From the NCBI RefSeq assembly GCF_000708885.1, contig NZ_JEOE01000001.1, positions 1 through 64,000 on the forward strand: a stretch of DNA of 64,000 nucleotides. The letters run 5' to 3'. This document shows, piece by piece, positions 25,266-34,447 of this stretch. Made by a program: the position numbers and the translations under genes. The notes beneath the pieces are model-generated. The model worked only from the letters and a program-made list of their open reading frames with translations. It searched no databases and had not been told where the DNA came from. Position 1 is the first letter of the stretch. Each line of letters begins with the position of its first letter. The stretch is from Cellulomonas sp. HZM (GTDB taxonomy: Bacteria > Actinomycetota > Actinomycetes > Actinomycetales > Cellulomonadaceae).

Positions 25266-25877
25266 GTGCTGAACCGACTGCGTGGTGCCATGACGCGCCT
25301 GTTCACGCCCGTGGCCGACGCGCTGCTGCGCGCCGGGGTGTCGCCCGACGCGGTGACGATCACCGGGACGATCGTCGTGGTCGCGACGGCGCTGTGGGCG
25401 TTCCCCACCGGACACCTGCTCGTCGGGACGCTTGTCATCGCGGTGTTCGTGCTGACCGACTCGCTCGACGGCGTGATGGCGCGCCGTGCGGGGCGCTCGG
25501 GCCCGTGGGGCGCGTTCCTCGACTCGACGCTCGACCGGTTCGCCGACGCCGCCATCTTCGGCGGCCTCGTGCTGTGGTTCACGGGCGGGGGTGACGACCG
25601 GGTGGCGGCGGTCCTCGCGCTCGTCTGCCTGATCCTCGGGTCGATCGTCCCGTACGCGCGCGCACGCGCCGAGGGGCTGGGGATGACGGCCTCGGGCGGG
25701 ATCGCGGAGCGGGCCGACAGGTTGCTGCTCGTGCTGGTCGCGACGTTCGTCGTCGGCCTCGGCGCGTCGGACGTCGTGCTCGTCGTGGTGCTGGCCCTCC
25801 TCGCCGCGGCGTCCGCGGTCACGGTCGTCCAGCGGATGGCGATGGTGCGCCGCCAGGCCGTCGGGACGGACGGGTGA
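25266..25877 (+). CDS. pgsA: CDP-alcohol phosphatidyltransferase, phosphatidylinositol phosphate synthase
   Basis: A membrane enzyme of 203 residues with about six hydrophobic helices. It has the complete family motif: DG-x2-AR-x8-G-x3-D-x3-D, seen as DGVMARRAGRSGPWGAFLDSTLD near residues 68-88. Its position before a PIM acyltransferase and PimA indicates the actinobacterial phosphatidylinositol-phosphate synthase, which joins CDP-diacylglycerol and inositol phosphate. The end overlaps the next gene by 4 bp. The ordinary phosphatidylglycerophosphate synthase is a less likely alternative. Confidence 0.9.
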   Translation: MLNRLRGAMTRLFTPVADALLRAGVSPDAVTITGTIVVVATALWAFPTGHLLVGTLVIAVFVLTDSLDGVMARRAGRSGPWGAFLDSTLDRFADAAIFGGLVLWFTGGGDDRVAAVLALVCLILGSIVPYARARAEGLGMTASGGIAERADRLLLVLVATFVVGLGASDVVLVVVLALLAAASAVTVVQRMAMVRRQAVGTDG

Positions 25878-26818
25878 ACGCCGCGCAGGGGTACGCGCTC
25901 GCGTGGCGCGTCGCCGGGCGGCTCCCGGGCGTGCTGGTGCGGTGGGGCTTCGCGGTCGCGGCCGACGTCGCGTGGCTGCGGCACGGCTCGGGCGTGCGGC
26001 GGATGGAGGCCAACTACGCGCGGATCCGCCCTGACCTCGACTCGCGCGGCGTGCGGCGCCTGTCGCGCACCGGCATGCGCTCCTACATGCGCTACTACGC
26101 CGAGGCGTTCCGGCTCGGCTCGTACACGCGCGAGCAGGTCGACGCCCGCGTGTCGACGAGCGGTCGCGAGCACCTCGACCCGGTCCTGGAGGCGGGTGGC
26201 TCGGTCGTGCTCGCGCTCGGCCACCTCGGCAACTGGGACCTGGCGGGCGCCTGGGCGACCCGCCACCTCGCGCCGGTGACCACCGTGGCCGAGCGGCTCA
26301 AGCCCGAGGAGCTCTTCCAGGAGTTCCTGGCGTTCCGCGAGAGCATCGGCCTGCGGATCCTCGCGCTGGGCGACGGCGACGTCTTCCGCGACCTGGTGCG
26401 CACGGCTCGGACGGAGAAGGCGGTGATCCCGCTGCTCGCGGACCGTGACCTGACGAGCAAGGGAGTCGAGGTCGACCTGTGCGGCCGGCGTGCGCGCGTC
26501 GCTGCCGGGCCCGCCGCGCTCGCGATCACCTCCGGTTCGATCCTGTGCGCGACCGCGATCACCTACGAGCGGCTGCGCGGCGCACGCCGCCGGGCCGCGG
26601 GCTCGCCGTGGGGCATCCACGTGCGTTTCCACCCGCCGGTCGAGGTGCCGGACGTGCCGCGCGCCGAGCGCGTCGCGGTCATGACCCAGCGGTGGGTCGA
26701 CGACCTGTCGCAGGACATGGTCCGCGCGCCGCAGGACTGGCACATGCTGCAGAAGGTCTTCGTCGAGGACCTGGACCCCGAGCGCTACGCCGCCACGCTC
26801 GCCGCGGAGGGCGCGTGA
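25874..26818 (+). CDS. Phosphatidylinositol mannoside acyltransferase (LpxL/HtrB family)
   Basis: A 314-residue acyltransferase with the HxxxxD motif HLGNWD near 116-121, preceded by GGSVVLALG, and a downstream LLADRDLTSKGVEVDLCG region typical of the lysophospholipid acyltransferase family. In mycobacteria the homologue in this exact place (PatA) acylates the mannose of PIM1/PIM2 on the cytoplasmic face. The GTG start overlaps pgsA (GTGA) and the stop overlaps pimA (GTGA), so the three steps are translationally coupled. Confidence 0.9.
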   Translation: MNAAQGYALAWRVAGRLPGVLVRWGFAVAADVAWLRHGSGVRRMEANYARIRPDLDSRGVRRLSRTGMRSYMRYYAEAFRLGSYTREQVDARVSTSGREHLDPVLEAGGSVVLALGHLGNWDLAGAWATRHLAPVTTVAERLKPEELFQEFLAFRESIGLRILALGDGDVFRDLVRTARTEKAVIPLLADRDLTSKGVEVDLCGRRARVAAGPAALAITSGSILCATAITYERLRGARRRAAGSPWGIHVRFHPPVEVPDVPRAERVAVMTQRWVDDLSQDMVRAPQDWHMLQKVFVEDLDPERYAATLAAEGA

Positions 26819-28029
26819 GCACGGGGCGGCCCCTGCGGGTCGGGATCGTCTGCCCGTACTCGTTCGACGTGCCCGGGGGCGTGCAGTTCCACGTGCGCGA
26901 CCTCGCGGAGGCGCTCATCGGCCGAGGTCATGACGTGTCGGTGCTCGCTCCCGCGGACGAGGACACACCCGTCCCGCCCTACCTGACGGCCGCCGGACGG
27001 GCCGTCCCGGTCCGCTACAACGGGTCGGTCGCGCGCCTGACGTTCGGTCCGGTGACCGCGGCGCGCACGCGCAAGTGGCTCCAGGCCGGCCAGTTCGACG
27101 TGCTGCACCTGCACGAGCCCGTGACGCCGTCGCTGTCGATGCTGGCGCTGTGGATCGCCGACGGACCCGTGGTCGCGACCTTCCACACCTCGACCGAGCG
27201 ATCGCGCTCGATGCAGCTCGCGTTCCCCCTGGTTCGGCAGTCGCTCGAGAAGATCTCGGCGCGCATCGCGGTGTCGGAGGACGCCCGCCGCACGCTCGTC
27301 GACCACCTCGGCGGTGATGCGGTCGTGATCCCCAACGGCGTGTACGTCGACGCGTTCGCGAACGCGCAGCCGGACCCGCGGTGGACCGGCACGCCGCAGG
27401 CGCCGACGATCGCGTTCCTCGGTCGGCTCGACGAGCACCGCAAGGGTCTGCCGGTGCTGCTCGGTGCGGTCGGCGAGGTGCTCGACCACGTGCCCGGCGC
27501 GCGGTTCCTCGTCGCGGGCCGCGGCGAGAGCGGGGCGGCCCAGGCCGCCGAGGTGCTCGGCGAGCGCGCGGGTGCGGTCGAGTTCCTGGGCGGCGTGTCC
27601 GACGAGGACAAGGCGGCGCTGCTCGCCTCGGTCGACGTGTACGTCGCGCCGCAGACCGGCGGGGAGAGCTTCGGGATCGTCCTGGTCGAGGCGATGAGCG
27701 CCGGCGCGGCGGTCGTCGCGAGCGACCTCGGCGCCTTCTCGCGCGTGCTCGACGACGGCGCCGCGGGCGTCCTGTTCCGCACGGGTGACAGCGCCGACCT
27801 CGCGCGCACGCTCGTCGAGGTCCTCGCGGCGCCCGCACGCCGCGCCCAGGTGGTCGCGCACGCGAGCTCGGTGGTGCGCCGCTACGACTGGTCCGCCGTG
27901 ACCGACCAGGTGCTCGCGGTGTACGAGATGGCGGTGGCCGGCCGCGACGCACCCGTCGGCGAGGACCCCTCGTCGCTGCGTGGGGCGAGGCTGCTCGAGC
28001 TGCGACGCGGACGGGGTGAGACGCGATGA
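26815..28029 (+). CDS. pimA: Phosphatidylinositol alpha-mannosyltransferase
   Basis: A GT4 glycosyltransferase of 404 residues that transfers mannose from GDP-mannose to phosphatidylinositol. GVQFHVRDLAEAL near the N-terminus carries the GGV acceptor loop; GRLDEHRKGLPVL begins the C-terminal Rossmann domain; and ESFGIVLVEAMSAG is the E-x7-E motif. Nearly all of the family length is present. The GTG start at 26815 overlaps the acyltransferase stop; upstream in-frame codons lie inside that gene. The product is the base of lipomannan and lipoarabinomannan-like envelope lipids. Confidence 0.93.
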   Translation: MSTGRPLRVGIVCPYSFDVPGGVQFHVRDLAEALIGRGHDVSVLAPADEDTPVPPYLTAAGRAVPVRYNGSVARLTFGPVTAARTRKWLQAGQFDVLHLHEPVTPSLSMLALWIADGPVVATFHTSTERSRSMQLAFPLVRQSLEKISARIAVSEDARRTLVDHLGGDAVVIPNGVYVDAFANAQPDPRWTGTPQAPTIAFLGRLDEHRKGLPVLLGAVGEVLDHVPGARFLVAGRGESGAAQAAEVLGERAGAVEFLGGVSDEDKAALLASVDVYVAPQTGGESFGIVLVEAMSAGAAVVASDLGAFSRVLDDGAAGVLFRTGDSADLARTLVEVLAAPARRAQVVAHASSVVRRYDWSAVTDQVLAVYEMAVAGRDAPVGEDPSSLRGARLLELRRGRGETR

Positions 28030-28697
28030 GGTGGTCCGAGACCGCGGTGCTGGTCATCGCGATCGTCGCGTTCCTCGGCTGGTGGCTGTGGGTCGCGGCG
28101 AACCGCCTCGACCGCTTGCACCGCAAGGTCGGTGCGGCACGTGCCGTCGTCGACACGCAGCTGGTCCGGCGCGCGACCGTCGCGGCGGAGCTCGCGACCT
28201 CCGGGCTGCTCGACCCCGTGAGCTCGGTGCTCGTCGGGGAGGCGGCCCGCGCGGCCCTGTCGGCGGGCGGCACCGACGCGGAGACGTCGCCCGCGCTCCC
28301 GCCCGAGCTGCGATCGCTCCTGGCCGACGAGGCCCCCGGACCGGTGCAACGCTCGTCGCTCTCGGAGCGCATCGGGGAGCGCGGTCGCATCGAGACCGAG
28401 CTGTCCCAGACCTTGCGCGAGGTGCTCGACGAGCCCGACGAGGTCGCGGCGCTGCGCTGCGAGCCCGGCGGTGACGAGCTGCTCGACGACCTCGGGTCCT
28501 CCTGGTACCGCGTGCAGCTCGCGCGCAGGTTCCACAACGAGGCCGTGGCGCAGACCCTGCGTGTGCGTCGGGGACCGGTGGTACGCCTGTTCCGGCTCGC
28601 CGGGCATGCGCCGTCGCCCCGGACGCTCGAGCTCGACGACGAGTGGCCGGACGCTCTCGGCCGCCCCGGCGTGCGCTCGGCGGACGCCGGTTCCTGA
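28026..28697 (+). CDS. LemA-like membrane protein
   Basis: A 223-residue protein with one N-terminal transmembrane helix (about 6-25, [19 protein letters not shown]) followed by a helical domain. [23 protein letters not shown] matches the LemA family start, and [14 protein letters not shown] with [14 protein letters not shown] matches its end. The central part is unusually variable. Its role is unknown. The ATG overlaps the pimA stop by 4 bp, placing it in the lipid operon. No partner repeat-domain or rhomboid gene is adjacent. Confidence 0.7.
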   Translation: MRWSETAVLVIAIVAFLGWWLWVAANRLDRLHRKVGAARAVVDTQLVRRATVAAELATSGLLDPVSSVLVGEAARAALSAGGTDAETSPALPPELRSLLADEAPGPVQRSSLSERIGERGRIETELSQTLREVLDEPDEVAALRCEPGGDELLDDLGSSWYRVQLARRFHNEAVAQTLRVRRGPVVRLFRLAGHAPSPRTLELDDEWPDALGRPGVRSADAGS

Positions 28698-28816
28698 CCC
28701 TCGGACGCACGTCGGAGCACCCCGGGGCCTGCGTCTACGATGACGGGGACGGCCTCGCCCGCGCGTGGCCGACCCCTTTCGCACCCTCTTCCGCACCACG
28801 ATCTGTGAGGCTCGAC

Positions 28817-29737
28817 GTGACCAGCGAGAACACCCAGCCCGCTCCCACCGCCGCAGGTGCCGTCGGCACCGCGCGGGTCAAGCGCGGCATGGCCGAGATG
28901 CTCAAGGGCGGCGTCATCATGGACGTCGTCGACGCCGAGCAGGCGAAGATCGCCGAGGACGCCGGCGCGGTCGCCGTCATGGCGCTCGAGCGGGTCCCGG
29001 CGGACATCCGCGCGCAGGGCGGCGTCGCGCGCATGAGCGACCCCGACCTCATCGACGGCATCGTCGAGGCGGTCTCGATCCCCGTCATGGCGAAGGCCCG
29101 CATCGGCCACTTCGTCGAGGCGCAGGTCCTGCAGTCGCTCGGTGTCGACTACGTCGACGAGTCCGAGGTGCTCACCCCCGCGGACTACGAGCACCACATC
29201 GACAAGTGGGCGTTCACCGTCCCCTTCGTCTGCGGAGCGACGAACCTGGGCGAGGCGCTGCGCCGCATCACCGAGGGCGCGGCGATGATCCGCTCCAAGG
29301 GCGAGGCCGGCACGGGTGACGTCTCCAACGCGACGACGCACATGCGCACGCTGCGTGACCAGATCCGCCGTCTGACGTCGCTCCCCGAGGACGAGCTGTT
29401 CGTCGCGGCCAAGGAGCTGCAGGCGCCGTACGAGCTCGTCAAGGAGGTCGCGGCCGCGGGCAAGCTCCCGGTCGTGCTGTTCACCGCGGGTGGCATCGCC
29501 ACGCCGGCGGATGCGGCGATGATGATGCAGCTCGGTGCCGAGGGCGTCTTCGTCGGCTCGGGCATCTTCAAGTCCGGCAACCCGGCGCAGCGCGCCGCCG
29601 CGATCGTCAAGGCGACGACGTTCTACGACGACCCCGACGTCATCGCGAAGGTCTCGCGCGGCCTGGGCGAGGCCATGGTCGGCATCAACGTCGAGGACGT
29701 CCCCGAGCCGCACCGGCTCGCCGAGCGGGGCTGGTGA
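28817..29737 (+). CDS. pdxS: Pyridoxal 5'-phosphate synthase, synthase subunit
   Basis: PdxS condenses ribose 5-phosphate, glyceraldehyde 3-phosphate and ammonia to PLP. It is a TIM barrel of 306 residues. Marks are [11 protein letters not shown], the Schiff-base lysine in [33 protein letters not shown] and [15 protein letters not shown]. It is highly conserved across its length. GTG 28817 follows a weak GAGG site. It overlaps the following Nudix gene by 4 bp, while its glutaminase partner pdxT is 2 kb downstream beyond a reversed gene. Confidence 0.97.
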   Translation: MTSENTQPAPTAAGAVGTARVKRGMAEMLKGGVIMDVVDAEQAKIAEDAGAVAVMALERVPADIRAQGGVARMSDPDLIDGIVEAVSIPVMAKARIGHFVEAQVLQSLGVDYVDESEVLTPADYEHHIDKWAFTVPFVCGATNLGEALRRITEGAAMIRSKGEAGTGDVSNATTHMRTLRDQIRRLTSLPEDELFVAAKELQAPYELVKEVAAAGKLPVVLFTAGGIATPADAAMMMQLGAEGVFVGSGIFKSGNPAQRAAAIVKATTFYDDPDVIAKVSRGLGEAMVGINVEDVPEPHRLAERGW

Positions 29738-30363
29738 CCACCACGCCGCAGCGGTCGGAGGCCGCGGACGACCCGTCCGCGGCCTCCGCCGCATCCGGGC
29801 GCCCGTCGTCGGCCGGCGGGGGACCGGTGCACGCGCTCGGACCGGAGTGGGTGCTGGGCGAGGACGGCCTGCGGTTCCGGCGCGCGGCGCGCGTGATCCT
29901 GCTCGACGAGCACGACCGCGTGCTGCTCGTTCGCGGGCACGACGCGGACCAGCCCGAGCGGTCCTGGTGGTTCCTCGTCGGCGGCGGCATCGACGCGGGC
30001 GAGGACGCCGAGCAGGCCGCGCTGCGCGAGGTGCTCGAGGAGACCGGCATCGCGTTGGCCGCGGGCGACCTCGTCGGACCGGTGCTGACGCGGTCCGCGA
30101 TCTTCGACTTCTTCTACGAGCACTGCCGCCAGGACGAGGAGGTCTTCCTCGCACGCGTGCCGGCGTCGGCCTTCGTCGAGGGGGACCGCAGCCGCTGGAC
30201 CGAGCTCGAGCGGGACCTCCTCGACGAGATGCGCTGGTGGTCGCTCGACGACCTGGGCGCGGTGGAGATCGAGGTGTTCCCCGAGGGGCTCGCGGATCTC
30301 GTGCGAGACCTCGTCGGCGGCTGGGACGGGAACGTGCGGCACCTGGGGCTGCAGCGCGACTGA
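29734..30363 (+). CDS. Nudix hydrolase
   Basis: A 209-residue hydrolase with a full Nudix box, G-x5-E-x7-REUxEExGU, seen as [23 protein letters not shown] near residues 86-108. The first 35 residues are Ala/Ser/Pro-rich and probably disordered. The substrate is unknown. The GTG start overlaps the pdxS stop (GTGA), implying coupled expression; a link to vitamin B6 metabolism is possible but not shown. Confidence 0.85.
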   Translation: MTTTPQRSEAADDPSAASAASGRPSSAGGGPVHALGPEWVLGEDGLRFRRAARVILLDEHDRVLLVRGHDADQPERSWWFLVGGGIDAGEDAEQAALREVLEETGIALAAGDLVGPVLTRSAIFDFFYEHCRQDEEVFLARVPASAFVEGDRSRWTELERDLLDEMRWWSLDDLGAVEIEVFPEGLADLVRDLVGGWDGNVRHLGLQRD

Positions 30364-30381
30364 CGGGCGACGACGCGCGGC

Positions 30382-31620
30382 TCAGGTGACCGTCGACCGC
30401 GCCGCCCAGCGCTCGTCGTGCTGCTCGCCACCGGCCAGGACCGCCGCGAGCTCGAGGGCCGCCGTGAGCATCTGCGCGTGCGTCAGGTACGGCGCGGCCA
30501 CGCCCAGCCGGACGACGTCCGGTGAGCGGAAGTCGCCCACGACGCCTCGAGCGATCAGCGCCTGCGTGACGCCGTACGCGTCGGGGTGCCGCAGGGCGAC
30601 CTGGGAGCCTCGGCGGGCGTCCTCGTGCGGGGAGGCGATCTCGACGTCCGGCACGAGCGCCTCGACGCACTTGCGCAGGAACGCGGTGAGCGAGAGCGAG
30701 CGGGCGCGGACGTCCGCGACCTCGACGCCGTCGAACGCGTCGAGCGCGGCCTCGAGCGCGAGCAGCGACAGCATCGGCGTCGTCCCGACGCGGGCGCGCG
30801 AGATCCCGGTGGCCGGTCGGTAGCCGGGGCTCATCGCGAACGGGTCGGCGTGGCCCTGCCAGCCGGCGAGGACGTTCGCGAAGGACTCCTGGTGACGTCG
30901 CGCGACGTAGAGGTACGCGGGGGAGCCCGGGCCTCCGTTGAGGTACTTGTACGTGCACCCGACCGCGAGGTCGACGCCGTGCTCGTCGAGGCCCACGGGC
31001 ACCGCACCGGCCGTGTGGCACAGGTCCCAGACGGCGAGCGCACCCGCGTCGTGAGCTGCTCGGGTGATGCCCGCCATGTCCCACAGCCGGCCGACGCGGT
31101 AGTCGACGTGCGAGAGCAGCACGGCAGCGACGTCGTCCGTCCCGGCGAGGCGTCCGGGCACGTCCTGCGGGACCACGTGCTCGACGGTCCACCCCACCTG
31201 TGCTGCGACCGCGTCCACCATGTACAGGTCGGTCGGGAACGAGCCCGGGTCGGTCAGCACCGTGCGGCGTCGCGGGCGCATCGCGGCCGCCGCGTGCAGC
31301 GCCTGGTGCAGACGGACGCTCGTCGACTCGCCGACGACGACCTGCCCGGGTGCCGCACCCACGAGCCGGCCCACGCGGTCGCCCACGCGCAGCGGGGCGT
31401 CCCACCAGTCGTGCGTGTTCCACGACGCGATGAGGTCGCGGCCCCACTCGCGCTCGACGACGTCTCGCACGCGCTCCGCGACGCCGCGTGGGAGCGCGCC
31501 GAGCGAGTTGCCGTCGAGGTAGACGACCCCGTCGGGCAGGTCGAACCTGTCGCGCAGGTCGGTGGCCGCGTGCTGCTCGTCGAGGGCGGCGGCGCGGGTG
31601 CGGAGGTCGTCGGCGTTCAC
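30382..31620 (-). CDS. kynU: Kynureninase
   Basis: A PLP-dependent fold-type I enzyme that cleaves kynurenine or 3-hydroxykynurenine to anthranilate or 3-hydroxyanthranilate plus alanine. The 412 residues show [13 protein letters not shown] at the N-terminus, [13 protein letters not shown], and the PLP lysine in [16 protein letters not shown]. The start is GTG 31620. It is reversed relative to the genes on both sides and lies between pdxS and pdxT. No tryptophan dioxygenase or kynurenine formamidase is in the window. Family assignment is firm; pathway use is open. Confidence 0.9.
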   Translation of the reverse strand: MNADDLRTRAAALDEQHAATDLRDRFDLPDGVVYLDGNSLGALPRGVAERVRDVVEREWGRDLIASWNTHDWWDAPLRVGDRVGRLVGAAPGQVVVGESTSVRLHQALHAAAAMRPRRRTVLTDPGSFPTDLYMVDAVAAQVGWTVEHVVPQDVPGRLAGTDDVAAVLLSHVDYRVGRLWDMAGITRAAHDAGALAVWDLCHTAGAVPVGLDEHGVDLAVGCTYKYLNGGPGSPAYLYVARRHQESFANVLAGWQGHADPFAMSPGYRPATGISRARVGTTPMLSLLALEAALDAFDGVEVADVRARSLSLTAFLRKCVEALVPDVEIASPHEDARRGSQVALRHPDAYGVTQALIARGVVGDFRSPDVVRLGVAAPYLTHAQMLTAALELAAVLAGGEQHDERWAARSTVT

Positions 31621-31672
31621 GAGCGCGAGCCTACGACCGTGGGACCGGCCGACCCGGGACGCCCGCCCGACC

Positions 31673-31678
31673 TAGGAT
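31673..31678 (+). promoter_or_regulatory. Putative -10 element of pdxT
   Basis: TAGGAT, 8 bases before the pdxT GTG, in the 66-bp divergent gap with kynU. No Shine-Dalgarno is present, so the transcript probably begins at or near the start codon. Confidence 0.5.
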
Positions 31679-31686
31679 GGCCGACC

Positions 31687-32295
31687 GTGACAGCACCCAC
31701 GATCGGAGTCCTCGCCCTGCAGGGCGACGTGCGCGAGCACGTGCACGCGCTCACGAGCGTCGGAGCGGCCGCGGTGCCGGTCCGCCGGCGCAGCGAGCTC
31801 GACGCGGTCGACGCCCTCGTGATCCCCGGCGGCGAGTCGACCACGATCGACAAGCTGCTGCGCGCGTTCGAGCTCTTCGCTCCGCTGCAGGACCGGCTGC
31901 GCGCGGGGATGCCGGCGTACGGCTCGTGCGCGGGCATGATCCTGCTCGCGGACCGGGTGCTGGGCGGCATCGAGGGGCAGCGCACGCTCGGCGGCGTCGA
32001 CGTCACCGTGCGGCGCAACGCGTTCGGACGGCAGGTCGACTCGTTCGAGACCGACCTGACGATCGACGGCGTCGACGACGGCCCGATGCACGCCGTGTTC
32101 ATCCGTGCGCCGTGGGTCGAGGAGGTCGGTCCGGCCGCGAAGATCGTCGGCCGGGTGGAGTCCGGCCCTGCCGCCGGTAGGATCGTCGCGGTCCGCCAGG
32201 GTCCGCTCCTCGTGACGTCCTTCCATCCAGAGGTCACCGGGGACACCCGGGTGCACCGTCTGTTCGTCCAGATCGTCTCCGAGAGCCAGGGGTAG
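31687..32295 (+). CDS. pdxT: Pyridoxal 5'-phosphate synthase, glutaminase subunit
   Basis: PdxT hydrolyses glutamine and channels ammonia to PdxS. It has 202 residues: [14 protein letters not shown] at the start, the oxyanion segment IPGGESTT, the nucleophile Cys in [10 protein letters not shown], and the catalytic His-Glu in [10 protein letters not shown] 31687 gives the family length; longer frames to the left lack similarity. It is followed 9 bases later by yebC. It is separated from pdxS by the Nudix gene and the reversed kynU, and appears to have its own promoter. Confidence 0.96.
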   Translation: MTAPTIGVLALQGDVREHVHALTSVGAAAVPVRRRSELDAVDALVIPGGESTTIDKLLRAFELFAPLQDRLRAGMPAYGSCAGMILLADRVLGGIEGQRTLGGVDVTVRRNAFGRQVDSFETDLTIDGVDDGPMHAVFIRAPWVEEVGPAAKIVGRVESGPAAGRIVAVRQGPLLVTSFHPEVTGDTRVHRLFVQIVSESQG

Positions 32296-32304
32296 GCGCA
32301 GCCG

Positions 32305-33060
32305 ATGTCGGGTCACTCCAAGTGGGCCACCACCAAGCACAAGAAGGCCGTGGTCGACGCCAAGCGAAGCAAGCTGTTCGCGAAGCTGATCAAGAACATC
32401 GAGGTGGCCGCCCGCACGGGTGGCGGTGACCTGGCGGGCAACCCCACGCTCTACGACGCGGTCCAGAAGGCGAAGAAGAGCTCGGTCCCGATCGACAACA
32501 TCAACCGTGCGGTCAAGCGTGGGTCCGGCCAGGAGGCCGGTGGCGCCGACTACACGACGATCATGTACGAGGGCTACGGCCCCGGCGGCATCGCCGTGCT
32601 CGTCGAGTGCCTCACCGACAACCGGAACCGCGCCGCGTCCGACGTGCGCGTCGCGTTCACGCGCAACGGCGGCCAGATGGCCGACCCGGGCTCGGTCTCG
32701 TACCTGTTCTCCCGCAAGGGCGTCGTCATCGTCCCCAAGGAGGGCACCGACGAGGACGCCGTCATGGAGGCCGTGCTCGAGGCCGGTGGCGAGGAGGTCA
32801 CCGACATCGGCGAGCAGTTCGAGGTGCTGAGCGAGGCGACCGACCTGGTTCCCGTCCGGACCGCGCTGCAGGAGGCCGGCATCGAGTACGACTCCGCCGA
32901 CGTGGTGTTCTGGCCCGCGACGCAGATCGAGGTCGACGCCGAGGGTGCCCGCAAGATCCTGCGCCTGATCGACGCGCTCGAGGACTCGGACGACGTGCAG
33001 AACGTCTACGCCAACTTCGACGCCTCCGACGAGGTCATGGCAGAGCTCGAGGACGACTGA
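32305..33060 (+). CDS. yebC: YebC/PmpR family translation or regulatory factor
   Basis: The 251 residues match the family throughout: [14 protein letters not shown] at the start, [43 protein letters not shown] and GSVSYLF. Members have been linked both to DNA-binding regulation and to relieving ribosome stalling on proline tracts; the sequence does not choose between these. It is the usual actinobacterial neighbour between pdxT and ruvC. A strong hairpin follows, so it likely ends the pdxT-yebC unit. Confidence 0.95.
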   Translation: MSGHSKWATTKHKKAVVDAKRSKLFAKLIKNIEVAARTGGGDLAGNPTLYDAVQKAKKSSVPIDNINRAVKRGSGQEAGGADYTTIMYEGYGPGGIAVLVECLTDNRNRAASDVRVAFTRNGGQMADPGSVSYLFSRKGVVIVPKEGTDEDAVMEAVLEAGGEEVTDIGEQFEVLSEATDLVPVRTALQEAGIEYDSADVVFWPATQIEVDAEGARKILRLIDALEDSDDVQNVYANFDASDEVMAELEDD

Positions 33061-33094
33061 CCTCGCGCCGCCCTCGCGCCGTCAGGCGCTGTGA

Positions 33095-33135
33095 CGAGAA
33101 CGGGACCCCACGTGCGCGTGGCGGTCCCGTTCTCG
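33095..33135 (+). terminator. Strong terminator hairpin after yebC
   Basis: A 13-bp arm CGAGAACGGGACC pairs with GGTCCCGTTCTCG, and the loop itself folds as CCACG-TGCG-CGTGG. It lies 35 bp after yebC and 27 bp before ruvC. It argues that ruvC starts at 33163 rather than at an in-frame codon inside the hairpin. Confidence 0.75.
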
Positions 33136-33162
33136 CGTCCGCGTCCCGGCGACGATGGGGCG

Positions 33163-33729
33163 GTGCGCGTGCTCGGTGTCGACCCAGGCCTGACCCGCTG
33201 CGGCCTCGGCGTCGTGGACGGGCTGCCGTCGCGCCGCTCGACGATGGTCGCCGTGGGGGTCGCGCGGTCCGACCCGGCCCTGGACGTGGACCAGCGGCTG
33301 CTCGCGATCGAGGCGCAGCTCGAGGAGTGGCTCGAGCGGCACGCGCCGGACACCGTGGCGATCGAGCGGGTGTTCGCGCAGCACAACGTCCGCACGGTCA
33401 TGGGGACCGCGCAGGTCGCGGGCATCGCCATGGTCGCCGCGGCGCGTCGTCGGATCCCCGTCGCGCTGCACACGCCGTCGGAGGTCAAGGCGGCGGTCAC
33501 GGGCAACGGCCGGGCGGACAAGGCGCAGGTCGCGACGATGGTCACGCGCCTGCTCGGGCTCGACGAGGCGCCTCGGCCGGCCGACGCCGCGGACGCGCTC
33601 GCGCTCGCGATCTGCCACCTGTGGCGCCCGGCCGGTGCTCTCGGCGCCCCGCAGCGGGCACCCGGCTCCCTCACGGCCGCGCAGCGCGCGTGGGCCGCCG
33701 CGGAGCAGGCGGCGCGGTCGCCGCGGTGA
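33163..33729 (+). CDS. ruvC: Holliday junction resolvase RuvC
   Basis: A 188-residue RNase H-fold nuclease that cuts Holliday junctions. Catalytic acids are visible: the first Asp in [11 protein letters not shown], the Glu in VAIERVFAQ, and the C-terminal [15 protein letters not shown] 33163 gives a normal N-terminus. It has no Shine-Dalgarno; GACGAT ends 6 bases upstream, so it may be leaderless. It is separated from ruvAB by 103 bp containing a LexA box, unlike in mycobacteria where ruvC leads the SOS operon. Confidence 0.95.
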   Translation: MRVLGVDPGLTRCGLGVVDGLPSRRSTMVAVGVARSDPALDVDQRLLAIEAQLEEWLERHAPDTVAIERVFAQHNVRTVMGTAQVAGIAMVAAARRRIPVALHTPSEVKAAVTGNGRADKAQVATMVTRLLGLDEAPRPADAADALALAICHLWRPAGALGAPQRAPGSLTAAQRAWAAAEQAARSPR

Positions 33730-33755
33730 CACGCACCGGGTGCGCGGCGCGTCGT

Positions 33756-33769
33756 CGTACAGATGTTCG
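33756..33769. promoter_or_regulatory. LexA (SOS) box upstream of ruvA
   Basis: CGTACAGATGTTCG differs at one base of the half-sites from the actinobacterial SOS box CGAAC-N4-GTTCG. It lies 63 bp before ruvA and after ruvC, so ruvAB, rather than ruvC, appears to be the damage-induced unit. Confidence 0.75.
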
Positions 33770-33832
33770 TACGTGTGCGAGAGTAGGCCGCGCCGGCCGT
33801 GCGGGCCGGGTGGTTCTCCTCGGAGGTGAGCG

Positions 33833-34447
33833 GTGATCGCGTCGGTGCGCGGGACGGTGCTGGGCGTGCGGCTCGACTCGGCGGTGGTCGAGGTGGGCGG
33901 GGTCGGGATGCTCGTGCAGGCGACGCCCGCGACCCTCGCGGGCCTGCGGGCTGGGTCGACCGCGACGCTGCACACCTCGCTCGTCGTGCGCGAGGACTCG
34001 CTCACGCTGTTCGGGTTCGCCGACGACGACGAGCGCGAGGTGTTCGAGACCGTGCAGACGGTGAGCGGGGTCGGTCCGCGGCTCGCGCTCGCGATGCTCG
34101 CGGTGCACACGCCCGAGGGCCTGCGTCGCGCGGTCGCCGACGAGGACCTCAAGGCGCTCGAACGGGTGCCCGGCATCGGACGCAAGGGTGCGCAGCGCAT
34201 CGTGCTCGAGCTCAGGGACCGGCTCGGGTCACCCGCGCCGTCGTCCGCCGCGGGTGCGGCGCCGGTGCGCGCGGGGGACCGACGCGACCAGGTCGTCGAG
34301 GCGCTGGTGGGACTCGGGTGGAACGCCCGCGCCGCCGACGACGCCGTGACCACCGTCCTCGCGAGCGCGGACGCGCCCGTCGGCGACGACGAGGTGGCGG
34401 GCGTGCTGCGCGCCGCGCTGCGGACCCTGGGAGGTGGGCGTGGCTGA
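33833..34447 (+). CDS. ruvA: Holliday junction branch migration protein RuvA
   Basis: A 204-residue junction-binding protein. It has an N-terminal OB fold ([20 protein letters not shown]), two helix-hairpin-helix motifs ([13 protein letters not shown] and [18 protein letters not shown]), and a C-terminal RuvB-binding domain ([20 protein letters not shown]) after a Ser/Ala/Pro linker. The GTG start has GGAGG upstream. It overlaps ruvB by 8 bp. Confidence 0.96.
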   Translation: MIASVRGTVLGVRLDSAVVEVGGVGMLVQATPATLAGLRAGSTATLHTSLVVREDSLTLFGFADDDEREVFETVQTVSGVGPRLALAMLAVHTPEGLRRAVADEDLKALERVPGIGRKGAQRIVLELRDRLGSPAPSSAAGAAPVRAGDRRDQVVEALVGLGWNARAADDAVTTVLASADAPVGDDEVAGVLRAALRTLGGGRG

